The notes: generated from the sequence alone by a model not told the origin. A stretch of DNA of 64,000 nt from Dulcicalothrix desertica PCC 7102 (GCF_003991905.1 NZ_RSCL01000010.1:248001-312000); one strand, 5' to 3'. Counted from the stretch's first letter, positions 8,198 to 17,684 are shown. Program-made: numbers and translations.

Positions 8198-8665
8198 AAT
8201 ACACGTGGCACCATAGAAACAGTATTTTTGATGAGTATTTAATAGAAATTTGCAGCAAATATCAAAAATAACTGAATTAATACTACGGTAATCAAAAATT
8301 GTTCAGTATTTAGACTGATACGGATAGTATAAAAATTGGGAAACAGTTTGAGAAACATCTACTGATAGTAATGGATTCGTAATTAAAAATATCCTTTATT
8401 GGGTATGTGACAGTTAGACATGTGAACGCTATCATCTTGTCAGAAGGCAAAAAAGTTGCTTTATAATGTAAAAGTTATAAGCAGCTTTATTGCATAAGTT
8501 AACTGTGAGAATAGTTAGCGTAACTCTATTAAATTTGCTAGAACTAGAATTGTAGATGCGGGCACTTTTGCCTGAATCTAGCAGTCAAGAACAGAAGTAG
8601 CATTAACTAAACAATTAGTTGCAGCAAACAAAATGTCTACACGAGGTGTGAGGAGAACAGTAAAA
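8198..8665. other. Intergenic region before the porin gene
   Basis: 468 bases. A 10-bp inverted repeat (TATTTTTGAT at 8223 with ATCAAAAATA at 8261-8270) lies just after the dehydratase and may act as its terminator. The rest is AT-rich and should hold the porin promoter; I see no further gene. An in-frame ATG at 8633 is judged too early to be the porin start. Confidence 0.4.
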
Positions 8666-10549
8666 ATGTCAAATATATTGTGGAAATCTTTGGTGGTAAG
8701 CCCAGCAGTCCTAGGCGCGACGCTTTTGGTGTCAACGTCCGCATTTGCAGCTGGTAGCAAAACAACTCAAGTGAATGCACCAGAGTCAAAAGTAGCTTCA
8801 AACGAAGCTGCATTAACAGCATCCACAGACAACACAACAAAGACAACATCAGTCTTTACAGCAGTTACCCCTATCGAAACTGCTCAAAAAACAGACTTGT
8901 TGGCACAAGCGCAACCACAACAAACTAATGTCAACAGTCTTGACCAAATCAATAAATACGGTAACGAAGGAAGAGGAAACTCTCAAGGACAAGTAACATC
9001 GGTTTCTCAGTTTTCCGATGTACAGCCAACAGATTGGGCTTTCCAAGCATTGCAATCGTTGGTAGAACGTTATGGTTGTATCGCTGGTTATCCTAACGGT
9101 ACTTATCGTGGAAACCGCGCATTAACTCGTTATGAATTCGCAGCAGGATTAAACGCTTGTTTAGACCGTGTTAATGAGTTAATTGCAACCGCAACCGCTG
9201 ATTTGGTAAGAAAAGAAGATTTAGCAACCTTACAGCGTTTGCAAGAAGAGTTTTCGGCAGAATTAGCAACCTTGCGTGGTCGCGTTGACAACTTAGAAGC
9301 ACGTACTGCTGAACTAGAAGCAAATCAGTTTTCAACCACAACCAAGCTAGTGGGTGAAGCTATCTTCGCTGTAACCGACGCATTTGGCGACCAAGTAGAC
9401 AGTCGTAATAACACAGTTCTGCAAAACCGCATTCGTCTTGACTTACAAACCAGTTTTACTGGTAGAGACGTATTGCACACTCGCTTGGCTGCTGGCAACG
9501 CAGGACGTTTCGACTTGGGTGCTGGCAACGTAAATGACGTTAACAGTACTTTTGAAGGAACTCAAACCTTTAACGTAATAGGAGGTAGCAATGCCAGTAA
9601 TGGGGTAGCTTTAGATTGGTTAGCTTACTATGTGCCTATTGGACCTGCTCAATTGTATGTAGCAGCAACAGGTGGTGTTCATGCAGATTATGCAGCAACC
9701 AACAATCCATACTTTGAAGACTACGATGGTGGCAACGGTGCCCTATCAACCTTTGCATCTCAAAACCCCATATACCGAATTGGTGGTGGTGCTGGTGCAG
9801 CGTTAAATATTCCATTTGGCAGAAGTGGCGGTATTCTTAAGCCTAGTTCTATCACTGTTGGTTATTTAGCATCAGATAATCCTACTCCTAATGGTGATAA
9901 TCAAGGACCAAATATTCCTACTCCTGGATCAGGTTTATTTGGTGGTAATTATGCAGCCCTAGGGCAATTAAATTTCAATTTGGGTGAGCGCATTGCTTTA
10001 GCTGCAACCTACGTACACGGTTATCATGGTGCAGGTAGCACATTATTCGATGCAGGGGGTTTTGGTGGTACTGGCGACATAGTTAGCCCAACTACTGGTC
10101 TGACAAGGAACACAAATATTCCTCTTGTTGGTACTCGCCAAGCTAACTTTAATGAAACTGCAACTTCGAGTAATTCTTACGGCGCCTCGGTTGCATTTAG
10201 ACCTAGCGATAGGTTATCTATCAGTGGTTTCGTTTCTTACCACGACTTAAATAGCCAAGGTGCTAACAATGACCGTGAAGCTTGGAGTTACGGTGCTGGT
10301 ATTGCTTTACCTGACTTTGGTAAAAGAGGTAACGTTCTTGGTATCTTCGCAGGCGCCCAACCTTATTCGTTTAATCGTGCAGGTAGTGGTCAAAGAGATG
10401 TACCGTACCACATCGAAGGTTTCTATAAGTACCGTGTTAGCGATAATATCTCCATCACTCCTGGTGTAATTTGGTTGACCTCTCCTGGTCAAAGCAACAA
10501 TAACGATGATGCCATCATCGGTACTTTGAGAACCACTTTTACATTCTAA
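8666..10549 (+). CDS. Cyanobacterial SLH/OprB-type outer membrane porin (iron uptake porin family)
   Basis: I place the start at 8666, where GAGGAG lies 8-13 bases upstream and a good signal peptide follows (MSNILWKSLVV, hydrophobic VLGATLLVSTSAFAA, cleavage after AFA). The mature protein has an SLH domain (VSQFSDVQPTDWAFQALQ to ALTRYEFAAGLNACLDRV), a coiled coil rich in Leu/Glu (VRKEDLATLQRL to LEARTAELEA), then a ~400-residue beta-barrel region rich in Gly/Asn/aromatics ending in Phe (TTFTF). This is the SomA/OprB-like porin plan of cyanobacteria: the SLH part binds peptidoglycan and the barrel passes small solutes or inorganic ions. 627 residues. Confidence 0.9.
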   Translation: MSNILWKSLVVSPAVLGATLLVSTSAFAAGSKTTQVNAPESKVASNEAALTASTDNTTKTTSVFTAVTPIETAQKTDLLAQAQPQQTNVNSLDQINKYGNEGRGNSQGQVTSVSQFSDVQPTDWAFQALQSLVERYGCIAGYPNGTYRGNRALTRYEFAAGLNACLDRVNELIATATADLVRKEDLATLQRLQEEFSAELATLRGRVDNLEARTAELEANQFSTTTKLVGEAIFAVTDAFGDQVDSRNNTVLQNRIRLDLQTSFTGRDVLHTRLAAGNAGRFDLGAGNVNDVNSTFEGTQTFNVIGGSNASNGVALDWLAYYVPIGPAQLYVAATGGVHADYAATNNPYFEDYDGGNGALSTFASQNPIYRIGGGAGAALNIPFGRSGGILKPSSITVGYLASDNPTPNGDNQGPNIPTPGSGLFGGNYAALGQLNFNLGERIALAATYVHGYHGAGSTLFDAGGFGGTGDIVSPTTGLTRNTNIPLVGTRQANFNETATSSNSYGASVAFRPSDRLSISGFVSYHDLNSQGANNDREAWSYGAGIALPDFGKRGNVLGIFAGAQPYSFNRAGSGQRDVPYHIEGFYKYRVSDNISITPGVIWLTSPGQSNNNDDAIIGTLRTTFTF

Positions 10550-10570
10550 AATTGTTAGCAATTTTGAATC

Positions 10571-10608
10571 ATAAGTCTTTCAGTCGAAAGCTCGTCAGAA
10601 AGACTTAT
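10571..10608 (+). terminator. 11-bp hairpin after the porin gene
   Basis: ATAAGTCTTTC pairs with GAAAGACTTAT around a 16-base loop, 22 bases past the porin stop. No T run follows; it may stabilise the mRNA 3' end ahead of the true terminator at 10634. Confidence 0.5.
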
Positions 10609-10633
10609 AGGTAGGAGAATAGAACAAAATTTG

Positions 10634-10670
10634 GAATTCCCTGCGATATCGCGGGGAATTATTTTATTTT
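10634..10670 (+). terminator. Rho-independent terminator of the porin gene
   Basis: AATTCCC and GCG arms pair with CGC and GGGAATT through a palindromic GATATC centre, followed by ATTTTATTTT. Confidence 0.75.
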
Positions 10671-10744
10671 GTGGGGAAACCGAACAAACCCCAGTGGAGA
10701 ACCGGAGTATACTATAGGAAATCTCTATAATAAATTGGCCGCCT

Positions 10745-11182
10745 GTGGAACTATCTTGTAAATCGGAATATGCGATATTGGCATTATTGGAACTGGCGTC
10801 CCAGTACCAAAACGGAGAACCATTACAAATTCGACAAATTGCGGCACAGCAAAATATACCTGACCGTTATTTGGAGCAATTATTAGCAACTCTTAGACGT
10901 GGAGGTATTCTCAGAAGTCAACGCGGTTCTAAAGGAGGCTACCTTTTAGCGCGCGAACCTTGGAAGATTTCAATATACGAGGTTTTAATTTGTTTGGAAG
11001 GTTTTGATATCCGAACTAACGAAGAAGAAGTCAAGCCTAAAACACCAGATAGCTCAGTTATTGAAGAAGTTTGGCAAGAAGCTCGCCAAGCCGCAAATGT
11101 AGTTTTACAGAATTACACTCTTGCTGATTTGTGCGAGAAGCGTGATGCACGCAAACAATTGGATATTATGTATTACATTTAG
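10745..11182 (+). CDS. Rrf2-family transcriptional regulator (CymR-like)
   Basis: 145 residues, GTG start. The N-terminal winged helix is typical: SEYAILALLELASQY, then DRYLEQLLATLRRGGILRSQRG and the wing GSKGGYLLA. The three-cysteine Fe-S cluster seen in IscR and NsrR is absent (only Cys5 and one C-terminal Cys), so it is not an Fe-S sensor by that route. It lies 144 bases upstream of cysK in the same direction. In Bacillus the Rrf2 protein CymR works with CysK to repress sulfur genes, so a similar pairing is plausible here by inference. Confidence 0.85.
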   Translation: MELSCKSEYAILALLELASQYQNGEPLQIRQIAAQQNIPDRYLEQLLATLRRGGILRSQRGSKGGYLLAREPWKISIYEVLICLEGFDIRTNEEEVKPKTPDSSVIEEVWQEARQAANVVLQNYTLADLCEKRDARKQLDIMYYI

Positions 11183-11313
11183 TGCTGATTGCTGAGTGCT
11201 GAGTCGTGAGTTATTAGTTATTAGTTAAATAATTTTTATTTAATTCTCTCTAACTCCTTACTTCCAACTCCCAACTCCTTACTCAGCACTCAGCACTCAG
11301 CACTCAGCACTTT
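11183..11313. repeat. Inverted STRR heptamer array between the Rrf2 gene and cysK
   Basis: GTGCTGA-type units at the left and CTCAGCA units (four in a row) at the right, with AACTCC and TTAGTTA runs between. The ends are complementary and could form a hairpin between the two genes. Confidence 0.8.
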
Positions 11314-11325
11314 GAACTATTAACT

Positions 11326-12279
11326 ATGAACATTGCTCGTGATATTACTGAACTGATTGGTCGCACTCCTTTGGTGCAGTTAAATAGAATACCCCAAGCT
11401 GAGGGGTGTATGGCGAAAATTGTGGTGAAGATGGAAAGTATGAACCCTTCTGCTTCGGTGAAAGACCGGATAGGGGTGAGTATGATTAATGCTGCTGAAG
11501 CTGAGGGTTTAATTTTTCCAGAAAAGACTGTACTTGTTGAACCTACATCTGGAAATACTGGAATTGCGCTGGCAATGGCTGCTGCTGCTAAGGGTTATCG
11601 GTTAATTTTGACGATGCCTGAGACAATGAGTGGTGAACGGCGAGCAATGTTACGGGCATACGGCGCCGAGTTAGTATTAACACCTGGTATTGAAGGTATG
11701 GGTGGCGCCATTCGACGCGCGCAGGAAATAGTTGATACTACGCCTTATGCGTATATGTTACAGCAGTTTCGTAACCCAGCAAACGTCCAAATACACCGTG
11801 AGACAACTGCTCTAGAGATTTGGCAAGATACCGATGGAAAGGTTGATATGGTAGTTGCTGGTATCGGTACTGGAGGAACAATTACGGGTGTTGCTGAGGT
11901 TATTAAAGCTATTAAACCTAGTTTTAAAGCAATTGCTGTAGAACCAAGCAATAGTCCTGTGCTTTCAGGGGGACAACCAGGCCCTCATAAAATTCAAGGT
12001 ATTGGCGCCGGTTTTATCCCGCAAGTCCTTAAGGTAAAATTAATTGACGAGGTTATTACCGTCAGTGATGACCAAGCAATAGCTTATGGGCGCCGTTTAG
12101 CACGCGAAGAAGGATTATTATCTGGAATTTCTACTGGCGCCGCATTATATGCTGCAATTCAAGTAGGTAAACGTCAAGAAAACGCTGGACGTTTAATTGT
12201 AATGGTTCAACCTAGCTTTGGTGAAAGATATTTAAGCACACCTCTATTCCAAGATTTAGAATCAAAAGTGGGTCAATAA
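11326..12279 (+). CDS. cysK: Cysteine synthase A
   Basis: 317 residues. O-acetylserine + sulfide gives cysteine. The PLP lysine is Lys46 in SASVKDRIG; the substrate loop is TSGNTG (74-79) and the phosphate cup [10 protein letters not shown] is near residue 180. All family landmarks and normal length are present. It follows an Rrf2 regulator, fitting sulfur control, and is separated from it by a repeat array that may hold its promoter or a terminator. A J-domain gene follows 32 bases downstream and may be co-transcribed. Confidence 0.95.
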   Translation: MNIARDITELIGRTPLVQLNRIPQAEGCMAKIVVKMESMNPSASVKDRIGVSMINAAEAEGLIFPEKTVLVEPTSGNTGIALAMAAAAKGYRLILTMPETMSGERRAMLRAYGAELVLTPGIEGMGGAIRRAQEIVDTTPYAYMLQQFRNPANVQIHRETTALEIWQDTDGKVDMVVAGIGTGGTITGVAEVIKAIKPSFKAIAVEPSNSPVLSGGQPGPHKIQGIGAGFIPQVLKVKLIDEVITVSDDQAIAYGRRLAREEGLLSGISTGAALYAAIQVGKRQENAGRLIVMVQPSFGERYLSTPLFQDLESKVGQ

Positions 12280-12311
12280 CTTTACCCCACAAAGGTTGAT
12301 ATATTTAGTTA

Positions 12312-13001
12312 ATGACTGATACAAATCACTACGACACCCTTAAAGTCAGTAAAAATGCTAGCCAAGCGGAGATTAAACAGTCTTATCGCCGCTTGGTTAA
12401 ATTGTTTCACCCAGATACTAATCCAGAAACTTCTGACTCTGAAGAAATTATTCGTATTAATGCAGCTTATGAAGTGTTAGGTGACGAAAAAAGTCGCAAA
12501 AGCTATGACCGTGGACTAAATAAAAATTCGCAAGTTCGTGAGAATGATTATAGTCAGCGAACACGAACAAAACAACAAGGCAAGCGCCAAACAGGGCGAG
12601 ATATTGACGAATTAGTCGAACAATGGCTACAGAGAATCTATTTTCCAGTAAATGATACACTGACTTGGATTTTAGAATCGCTACAAGAACAAATCGACAA
12701 TTTATCGGCAGACCCCTTCGATGATGACTTGTTAGAAGCATTCCAAGAATATTTAGACGACTGTCGTGCAAAACTCAAACAAGCGCAAACCTCATTTCGC
12801 TCACTCCCAAACCCACCATTATTAGCGAGAGCAGCAGCACATCTTTATTACAGCTTGAACCAAGTTAGTGACGGTTTAGACGAATTTAAATATTTTCCAC
12901 TCAACTACGACGAAAACTATTTGCACACAGGACAAGAAATGTTTCGTATCGCAGAACATCTGTTATATGAAGCACAAGAATCTGTAGATATTTACAAGTA
13001 G
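12312..13001 (+). CDS. J-domain (DnaJ-like) protein
   Basis: 229 residues. Residues 1-70 are a J domain with the essential His33-Pro34-Asp35 in LFHPDTNPE and YEVLGDEKSRKSYDRG, so it should stimulate an Hsp70 (DnaK) ATPase. No Gly/Phe region, zinc finger or membrane anchor follows; residues ~95-229 are helical, acidic and of unknown role. It is thus a type III co-chaperone, probably with a specialised client. It lies 32 bases after cysK on the same strand. Confidence 0.85.
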   Translation: MTDTNHYDTLKVSKNASQAEIKQSYRRLVKLFHPDTNPETSDSEEIIRINAAYEVLGDEKSRKSYDRGLNKNSQVRENDYSQRTRTKQQGKRQTGRDIDELVEQWLQRIYFPVNDTLTWILESLQEQIDNLSADPFDDDLLEAFQEYLDDCRAKLKQAQTSFRSLPNPPLLARAAAHLYYSLNQVSDGLDEFKYFPLNYDENYLHTGQEMFRIAEHLLYEAQESVDIYK

Positions 13002-13099
13002 CGTAAATTGTATGGCAAACCCATCAACACCTTTTGGATTATACAAGATACTATTGATATAGTTGTAACTTACCCAAGTTAATATAAAGGAGTACATTT

Positions 13100-13336
13100 A
13101 TGGATGTTGCGGCTACATTCGCAGAAATAAAAGAATTAAGTGTCAAAGAACGGATTCAGATAGTTCAAGAAATTTGGGACAGTATCAGCCAGCAACCAGA
13201 ACAACTGGAGTTGACTGAGGTACAAAAGCAAGAGTTATCGAGACGTTTAGCTGCTCATGAAGCGAATCCTAACGCTGTAGTTTCTTGGGAAGAAGTAAGA
13301 TCTCAAGCTTTGGCGAGGGCAAGAGTTTCCGAATGA
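13100..13336 (+). CDS. Antitoxin of the addiction-module component family (ParE/RelE partner)
   Basis: 78 residues with clear ribosome site AAAGGAG seven bases before the ATG. The sequence pattern (KELSVKERIQIVQEIWDSI, then ELSRRLAAHEANPNAVVSWEEV) is that of the short antitoxins paired with ParE/RelE toxins: an N-terminal helix pair and a C-terminal segment that covers the toxin. The toxin normally starts around the antitoxin stop; here only its C-terminal half remains (13335-13493). Confidence 0.85.
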   Translation: MDVAATFAEIKELSVKERIQIVQEIWDSISQQPEQLELTEVQKQELSRRLAAHEANPNAVVSWEEVRSQALARARVSE

Positions 13337-13493
13337 GCCTCAGTCATTCACTATTGTTTTTAAAGACGCTCGTCGTGCTGTAATTCCAAAATTTCCTTAC
13401 TCTATTTTATATAAAATTGAAACCAATAATATAGTGGTGATTGCTGTGTTTCATAGTAAACGCAATCCGAAAATATGGCAGCAGCGAGCATAG
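13335..13493 (+). pseudogene. Truncated ParE/RelE-type toxin remnant
   Basis: Directly overlapping the antitoxin stop, one frame reads 52 codons to a TAG with no good start. It encodes EPQSFTIVFKDARRAVIPKF, then PYSILYKIETNNIVVIAVFH and ending NPKIWQQRA. This matches the second half of ParE toxins (arginine-rich strand, FPY, and the terminal VFH..R.P..W). The N-terminal ~45 residues are gone, so the toxin has been inactivated by a deletion that joined it to the end of the antitoxin gene. Confidence 0.75.
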
Positions 13494-13626
13494 CCAGCAT
13501 AAACATCAACATACTGTCAGCACAATCGTAAGTAGTGAAAACACAACTAACTACTAGGTGCCTTATTGGTTTATGCTGGTAGTAGTGAAACGTTAAGAAA
13601 TTTTAAATTCTGCTGCCAAGGTACTC

Positions 13627-14499
13627 ATGCAATGCATTGTTAATCGCCGCGCACAGTTTTCGGCAAGTCACCGCTATTGGTTGCCGGAGTTGAGCGAAGT
13701 TGAGAATTTTGAGAAATTTGGTGCATGTGCTAAATTTCCCGGACATGGACATAACTATGTTTTATTCGTTTCCTTGCTTGGGGAACTTGATGAATATGGC
13801 ATGGTGCTAAATTTATCTGATGTCAAACACGTAATCAAGCGGGAAGTCACAGGTCAACTAGACTACTCGTTTCTCAATGATGTGTGGTCGGAGTTTCAAG
13901 AAACTTTGCCAACGACAGAAAATATTGCACGGGTAATTTGGGACAAATTAACACCGCATTTACCTGTGGTTCGTATACAGCTATTTGAACATCCTGAACT
14001 TTGGGCAGATTATATGGGCAATGCAATGGAAGGTTATCTTACCGTCAGTACTCACTTTAGTGCCGCACACCGTTTGGCACATCCGAGCTTAAGTGACGAA
14101 AAAAACTTTGAGATTTACGGCAAATGCGCGCGTCCTAACGGTCATGGGCATAATTACCATTTAGAAGTGACCGTTAAAGGTGATATTGACAAACGTACAG
14201 GTATGTTAGTTGATTTAGGCGCCCTACAAAAAGTAATTGACGATTATGTAGTAGAACCCTTTGACCATACCTTCTTAAACAAAGATATTGCTTACTTTAG
14301 TGAAGTAGTACCCACTGCCGAAAACATCGCACTCTATATAAGTAACGTACTACGGGCACCAATTCAAAATATAGGTGCCAGTCTTCACAAAATTAAACTC
14401 ATCGAGAGTCCCAACAACTCCTGTGAAATATACTGCAACAACTCTCAACAAAACATACCTTCTACAACACAAAGCCAACCACTGTTAGCACAAGTATAA
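13627..14499 (+). CDS. queD: Double-domain 6-carboxytetrahydropterin synthase-like protein (QueD/PTPS)
   Basis: 290 residues formed by two QueD/PTPS domains in tandem. Domain 1 has zinc histidines His15, His40, His42 and Cys34; domain 2 has His148, His173, His175 and Cys167. Domain 2 keeps the full catalytic triad Cys167-Asp213-His214 (FDHTFLN). In domain 1 the His is Tyr80 (LDYSFLN), so it may be inactive or altered. QueD turns 7,8-dihydroneopterin triphosphate into the queuosine/deazapurine precursor. The neighbouring 64-residue gene gives no further clue. ATG start; a single-chain pair could form the half-ring of the usual hexamer. Confidence 0.88.
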   Translation: MQCIVNRRAQFSASHRYWLPELSEVENFEKFGACAKFPGHGHNYVLFVSLLGELDEYGMVLNLSDVKHVIKREVTGQLDYSFLNDVWSEFQETLPTTENIARVIWDKLTPHLPVVRIQLFEHPELWADYMGNAMEGYLTVSTHFSAAHRLAHPSLSDEKNFEIYGKCARPNGHGHNYHLEVTVKGDIDKRTGMLVDLGALQKVIDDYVVEPFDHTFLNKDIAYFSEVVPTAENIALYISNVLRAPIQNIGASLHKIKLIESPNNSCEIYCNNSQQNIPSTTQSQPLLAQV

Positions 14500-14508
14500 T
14501 CCAATGTA

Positions 14509-14529
14509 GAACAGGCATCCTGCCTGTTC
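14509..14529. repeat. Perfect 9-bp-arm palindrome between queD and the 64-residue gene
   Basis: GAACAGGCA-TCC-TGCCTGTTC, a compact hairpin 10 bases after the queD stop. Possible terminator without T run, or an interspersed repeat related to the GGGCATCC-type inverted repeats at 41.5 and 50.3 kb. Confidence 0.6.
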
Positions 14530-14555
14530 AGCAACTCTCTCTTGGAGAACATTGG

Positions 14556-14750
14556 ATGCAATTATCACCGAAAGCTGTTCGCTTTATCATAGAGGCACTA
14601 GATTATCGAATCAAAGCTTATAAAGAAAGCTTCAACAATATACATGCTGACTCTGATGAAAATTTTTATCTAGCAAATGACATTATATACTTAGAAGCTA
14701 TCCGTGAAGAATTGGCGGAGGCGATAGTTCAAAAGTTAGAAAAAGTATAA
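14556..14750 (+). CDS. Small conserved hypothetical protein
   Basis: 64 residues, ribosome site TTGGAGA nine bases upstream of ATG. Predicted all-helical and soluble with an acidic C-terminal helix (YLEAIREELAEAIVQKLEKV). No catalytic motif. It follows queD by 56 bases, across a hairpin. Function unknown. Confidence 0.65.
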   Translation: MQLSPKAVRFIIEALDYRIKAYKESFNNIHADSDENFYLANDIIYLEAIREELAEAIVQKLEKV

Positions 14751-14853
14751 ACATGTCATTAGTCGCGTAGCGAAGAATCTAGAGTTTTGCTATATATAAC
14801 CATATATAAGATGCTTCACTACGTTCAGCATGACACAGAAAGGTTAATGTCAA

Positions 14854-15771
14854 TTATGCGACTTTAGCGATAATAGTACGGTGCCGAGGACTATTAGAAG
14901 CAATGACAGGCGCCGTAAAACCTGCTTCAATTAATGCTTGTTCTATATCCAAGCTAAAATAATCGTCCAAATAAGGTTCTGTACTTTTGAGCAGAGTAAA
15001 TACATAAGGAGGCATCATTTTAAATGCTTCTGCCCTCGGATTCATATCCATTATTGCTAAATGACCGTTCGGACGTAATAGCCTTCGCGCTTCAGCAAAA
15101 ATTTGTTTAGTGGCAGTTTGTGGTAATTCGTGACAAACAAGAAATATTGAAACTAAATCAAACGAAGCATTAGGTAAACCAGTTGACTCTGCTGCTGCAT
15201 GAACCCAGTTGATTTTTGCTTGTCGCTCCTGTGCGCGATAATGGGCAACAGCCAAGAAGTAAGGTGATAGGTCTAAACCTGTAACTTGTGCGTTTGAATA
15301 TAAATATTGCAGTGCAAAAGTACTCATGCCAACACTACATCCGATGTCGAGAATAGTTTGAGGTGGGTTTGGTATATGCTTTATAAGAATATTGTGATAA
15401 TTTTGGCGCAGTTTTGTATCACCTTGGGCGCCTGCATCTTGCCAGATTTTTGCATGGACAGCATATGCAGCAGATTCGACTTCAAAAGCTGCTAGCCAAC
15501 TCATATTACCACTTTCGTAAGCATGAAAGGAAGTTAGATAATACTCTGGGTATGATAAATCGGGATTTTTGACTTGAGCCAAATCAGATTGCCAGTCACG
15601 GGTTTTTAATGTGTCAACTTCGTTTTTCCAGGGTACACCAAGTTCATGCGCGCGTTTTATCATCATTTGACGTGCTTGATGTTTAGCAAAGTTAGCCAAT
15701 GGTTTAATCGCTAGTACCCCGTTTACTAAACGCGATGCTATATCTGGAGTGTTTTTAATGGCAGCAGTCAT
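14854..15771 (-). CDS. Class I SAM-dependent methyltransferase
   Basis: 305 residues. The Rossmann core starts near residue 140 with motif I ILDIGCSVGMSTFAL, then the acidic loop VTGLDLSPYFLAVA, motif II around AESTGLPNASFDLVSIF and RRLLRPNGHLAIMDMNP. This is the UbiE/Methyltransf_11 kind. The first ~130 residues are an extra helical region common to a cyanobacterial/plant group of these enzymes. Substrate unknown. It stands alone with its own upstream region. Confidence 0.82.
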   Translation of the reverse strand: MTAAIKNTPDIASRLVNGVLAIKPLANFAKHQARQMMIKRAHELGVPWKNEVDTLKTRDWQSDLAQVKNPDLSYPEYYLTSFHAYESGNMSWLAAFEVESAAYAVHAKIWQDAGAQGDTKLRQNYHNILIKHIPNPPQTILDIGCSVGMSTFALQYLYSNAQVTGLDLSPYFLAVAHYRAQERQAKINWVHAAAESTGLPNASFDLVSIFLVCHELPQTATKQIFAEARRLLRPNGHLAIMDMNPRAEAFKMMPPYVFTLLKSTEPYLDDYFSLDIEQALIEAGFTAPVIASNSPRHRTIIAKVA

Positions 15772-16016
15772 AAAATTCGCTTCTTTTTACAAAAAAGGTT
15801 TCAAAATCTCAATAAAATCAATGCTAATCTAAAGCTGCTTTTTGAAAAAGGTCAGAAAGCGTGTATTTCAGCTAACTGGTATTACAGGTATTTTAAGTAA
15901 ATTTGTATTTAAACGTCGCAAATTGGTACTACTGGTTTAGGCAAATAAGTAGCACAGGTGGGGCGCCTATGCTACGTTAAGGAGTAACTCATCCGTTACA
16001 GGAGTGGTACCGTTGC

Positions 16017-17684
16017 CTATTTTGCGGTTTTTGGTTTGAGTGATAACAACATTTCCATTTGGGTTGTTGATTCATTGTTACTATTGGCTGTTACTCCTAT
16101 TCCACGAATTGAGTTGAGAATTGCTGCTGTGTCGGGTGTTATTGGGCCTGCTGCGGTTGCAAATTTGTTGACTATCAACATGGTTTTATCCATATCTATA
16201 TATATATATCCACCGTTAGGTCTTTGTAATGACCCTGTGATGGTTTTGAATGAGTCGCTATTGTCTAAAGGTTGCCCACCTTTAATTGATAAGGTATCAG
16301 CGATGGGACCACCTAGTGCTATAAATACTGTGTCTTGGTCAAGCCAACCATGTGCTAATAGTCCACCTTGGTTAGGTATTTGCCACTCGGTTATGTCTCT
16401 ATCACCTATTTTACGTGCTTGCACATTTACGTTTTGCGTTTTAACTATGTTGTCGATTTTTGAAAAAGTTGCTTCGGCTGTTTTGCGGTCGCTTGTGTCA
16501 AATACAAAGGCGCCACCAAATCCAAAACCTGCTAGGACTCCTTGGTCAGAAGGTATTGCTGCTAATCCAAATTCGCCGTCCATCCAACCAAAAACATCTT
16601 TGTCTAAATCTATATTTACAGATTGAAGTTGTCCTCGTGCTTGTTGAAGTGCTTGGTTTAGTTCTGGATAATTTTTAGATTCTTCAGTAACTGCTTTCCA
16701 CCAGCGGCTTATTCCTTGTCCACTGACCAAAGCGAGTGTATTTGCTGGGAACTGAGAAACTACTTTAGAAGAACTTGGTTCATATTTATACTTTAAAAGT
16801 TTGGGGTCGATGTTAGCTACAGCTTTCATCCGCACGCCGTCATTATCAATACCAATACCTGCAACCATTGATTTAACTTGCTTTAACTGGTCTAAAGTTT
16901 GGCGAGGTATCTGTTTTGCTTGAGAACTATTTTTGATTAATTGCTCAAACATACTAGCATAATCTGGTACATATATCTGGGCAACTGCGTTTTGAACATC
17001 GACACCTTTGCTCAAAATTTCGCTGGCGCCTTGTTTACTCGCAAATGAGGGTTCGCCTTTAACGGTATCTATAGCTTGTTCGATGGCTATTTTATCTTGG
17101 GAGAATACTAAGTAATTATTATTGTTTATAATAGCGCTGTATGTAGGTTTGCCCTGTCCTTGGGTTTCGGTGATTTTTTCACCCTTATAATCAATTTCTT
17201 GGCTTTTTACGTCTTTTTGCGATTTTAAGCGATTTGCAAGATTTAAAGCGCTAATTTTATCTTTAATCCCAACCACCATCAAAACGTTCGGTTCTTGGGT
17301 TGCTTGAGGAGTTGCTTGAGTCGGTTTTGCTGGGTTAGATGGTAGAAGCGCTACCATTACACCACTTATCCAAGGCTTTAAGTCTTTTTCGTATGAAATA
17401 TTACCATCAGCTAATGTTGTCTTATTAAAAGCTTCTAATGAATTAGATACAACTTTTTGAGCTTCTGGTGTACCAAACTGCGACAGTTTAGACCAAGCTT
17501 GTGGGTCAGTTGTTATATATGTGGCTACTAATGCGTCATCTGGAACTACTCGCGCGCTCGCTATGGCGCCAGAACTATCACCAGAAGGACCCTTGAAAAA
17601 ATACATGTAGGCAGCAATACCACCAACTGCTACAGCCGCAGCACCAATCGCTGGGATTAAAAATTTTGACTTACTCTCAGGCAT
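16017..17684 (-). CDS. DUF3352-domain membrane-anchored protein
   Basis: 555 residues. One N-terminal membrane segment (FLIPAIGAAAVAVGGIAAYMYFF) anchors a large extracytoplasmic region starting with VVPDDALVATYITTDPQAW, the typical start of DUF3352 in cyanobacteria. The region repeats strand motifs such as DKISALNLANRLK and YLVFSQDKIAIEQAI twice (second set near VFDTSDRKTAEATFSKI), suggesting two related subdomains. It is expected in the periplasm or thylakoid lumen; the role is unknown. Single gene. Confidence 0.75.
   Translation of the reverse strand: MPESKSKFLIPAIGAAAVAVGGIAAYMYFFKGPSGDSSGAIASARVVPDDALVATYITTDPQAWSKLSQFGTPEAQKVVSNSLEAFNKTTLADGNISYEKDLKPWISGVMVALLPSNPAKPTQATPQATQEPNVLMVVGIKDKISALNLANRLKSQKDVKSQEIDYKGEKITETQGQGKPTYSAIINNNNYLVFSQDKIAIEQAIDTVKGEPSFASKQGASEILSKGVDVQNAVAQIYVPDYASMFEQLIKNSSQAKQIPRQTLDQLKQVKSMVAGIGIDNDGVRMKAVANIDPKLLKYKYEPSSSKVVSQFPANTLALVSGQGISRWWKAVTEESKNYPELNQALQQARGQLQSVNIDLDKDVFGWMDGEFGLAAIPSDQGVLAGFGFGGAFVFDTSDRKTAEATFSKIDNIVKTQNVNVQARKIGDRDITEWQIPNQGGLLAHGWLDQDTVFIALGGPIADTLSIKGGQPLDNSDSFKTITGSLQRPNGGYIYIDMDKTMLIVNKFATAAGPITPDTAAILNSIRGIGVTANSNNESTTQMEMLLSLKPKTAK

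Noticed and set aside
8633-8665. ATG at 8633 as porin start
   Set aside because: It would place eleven charged residues before the signal peptide; the ATG at 8666 has GAGGAG at proper distance.
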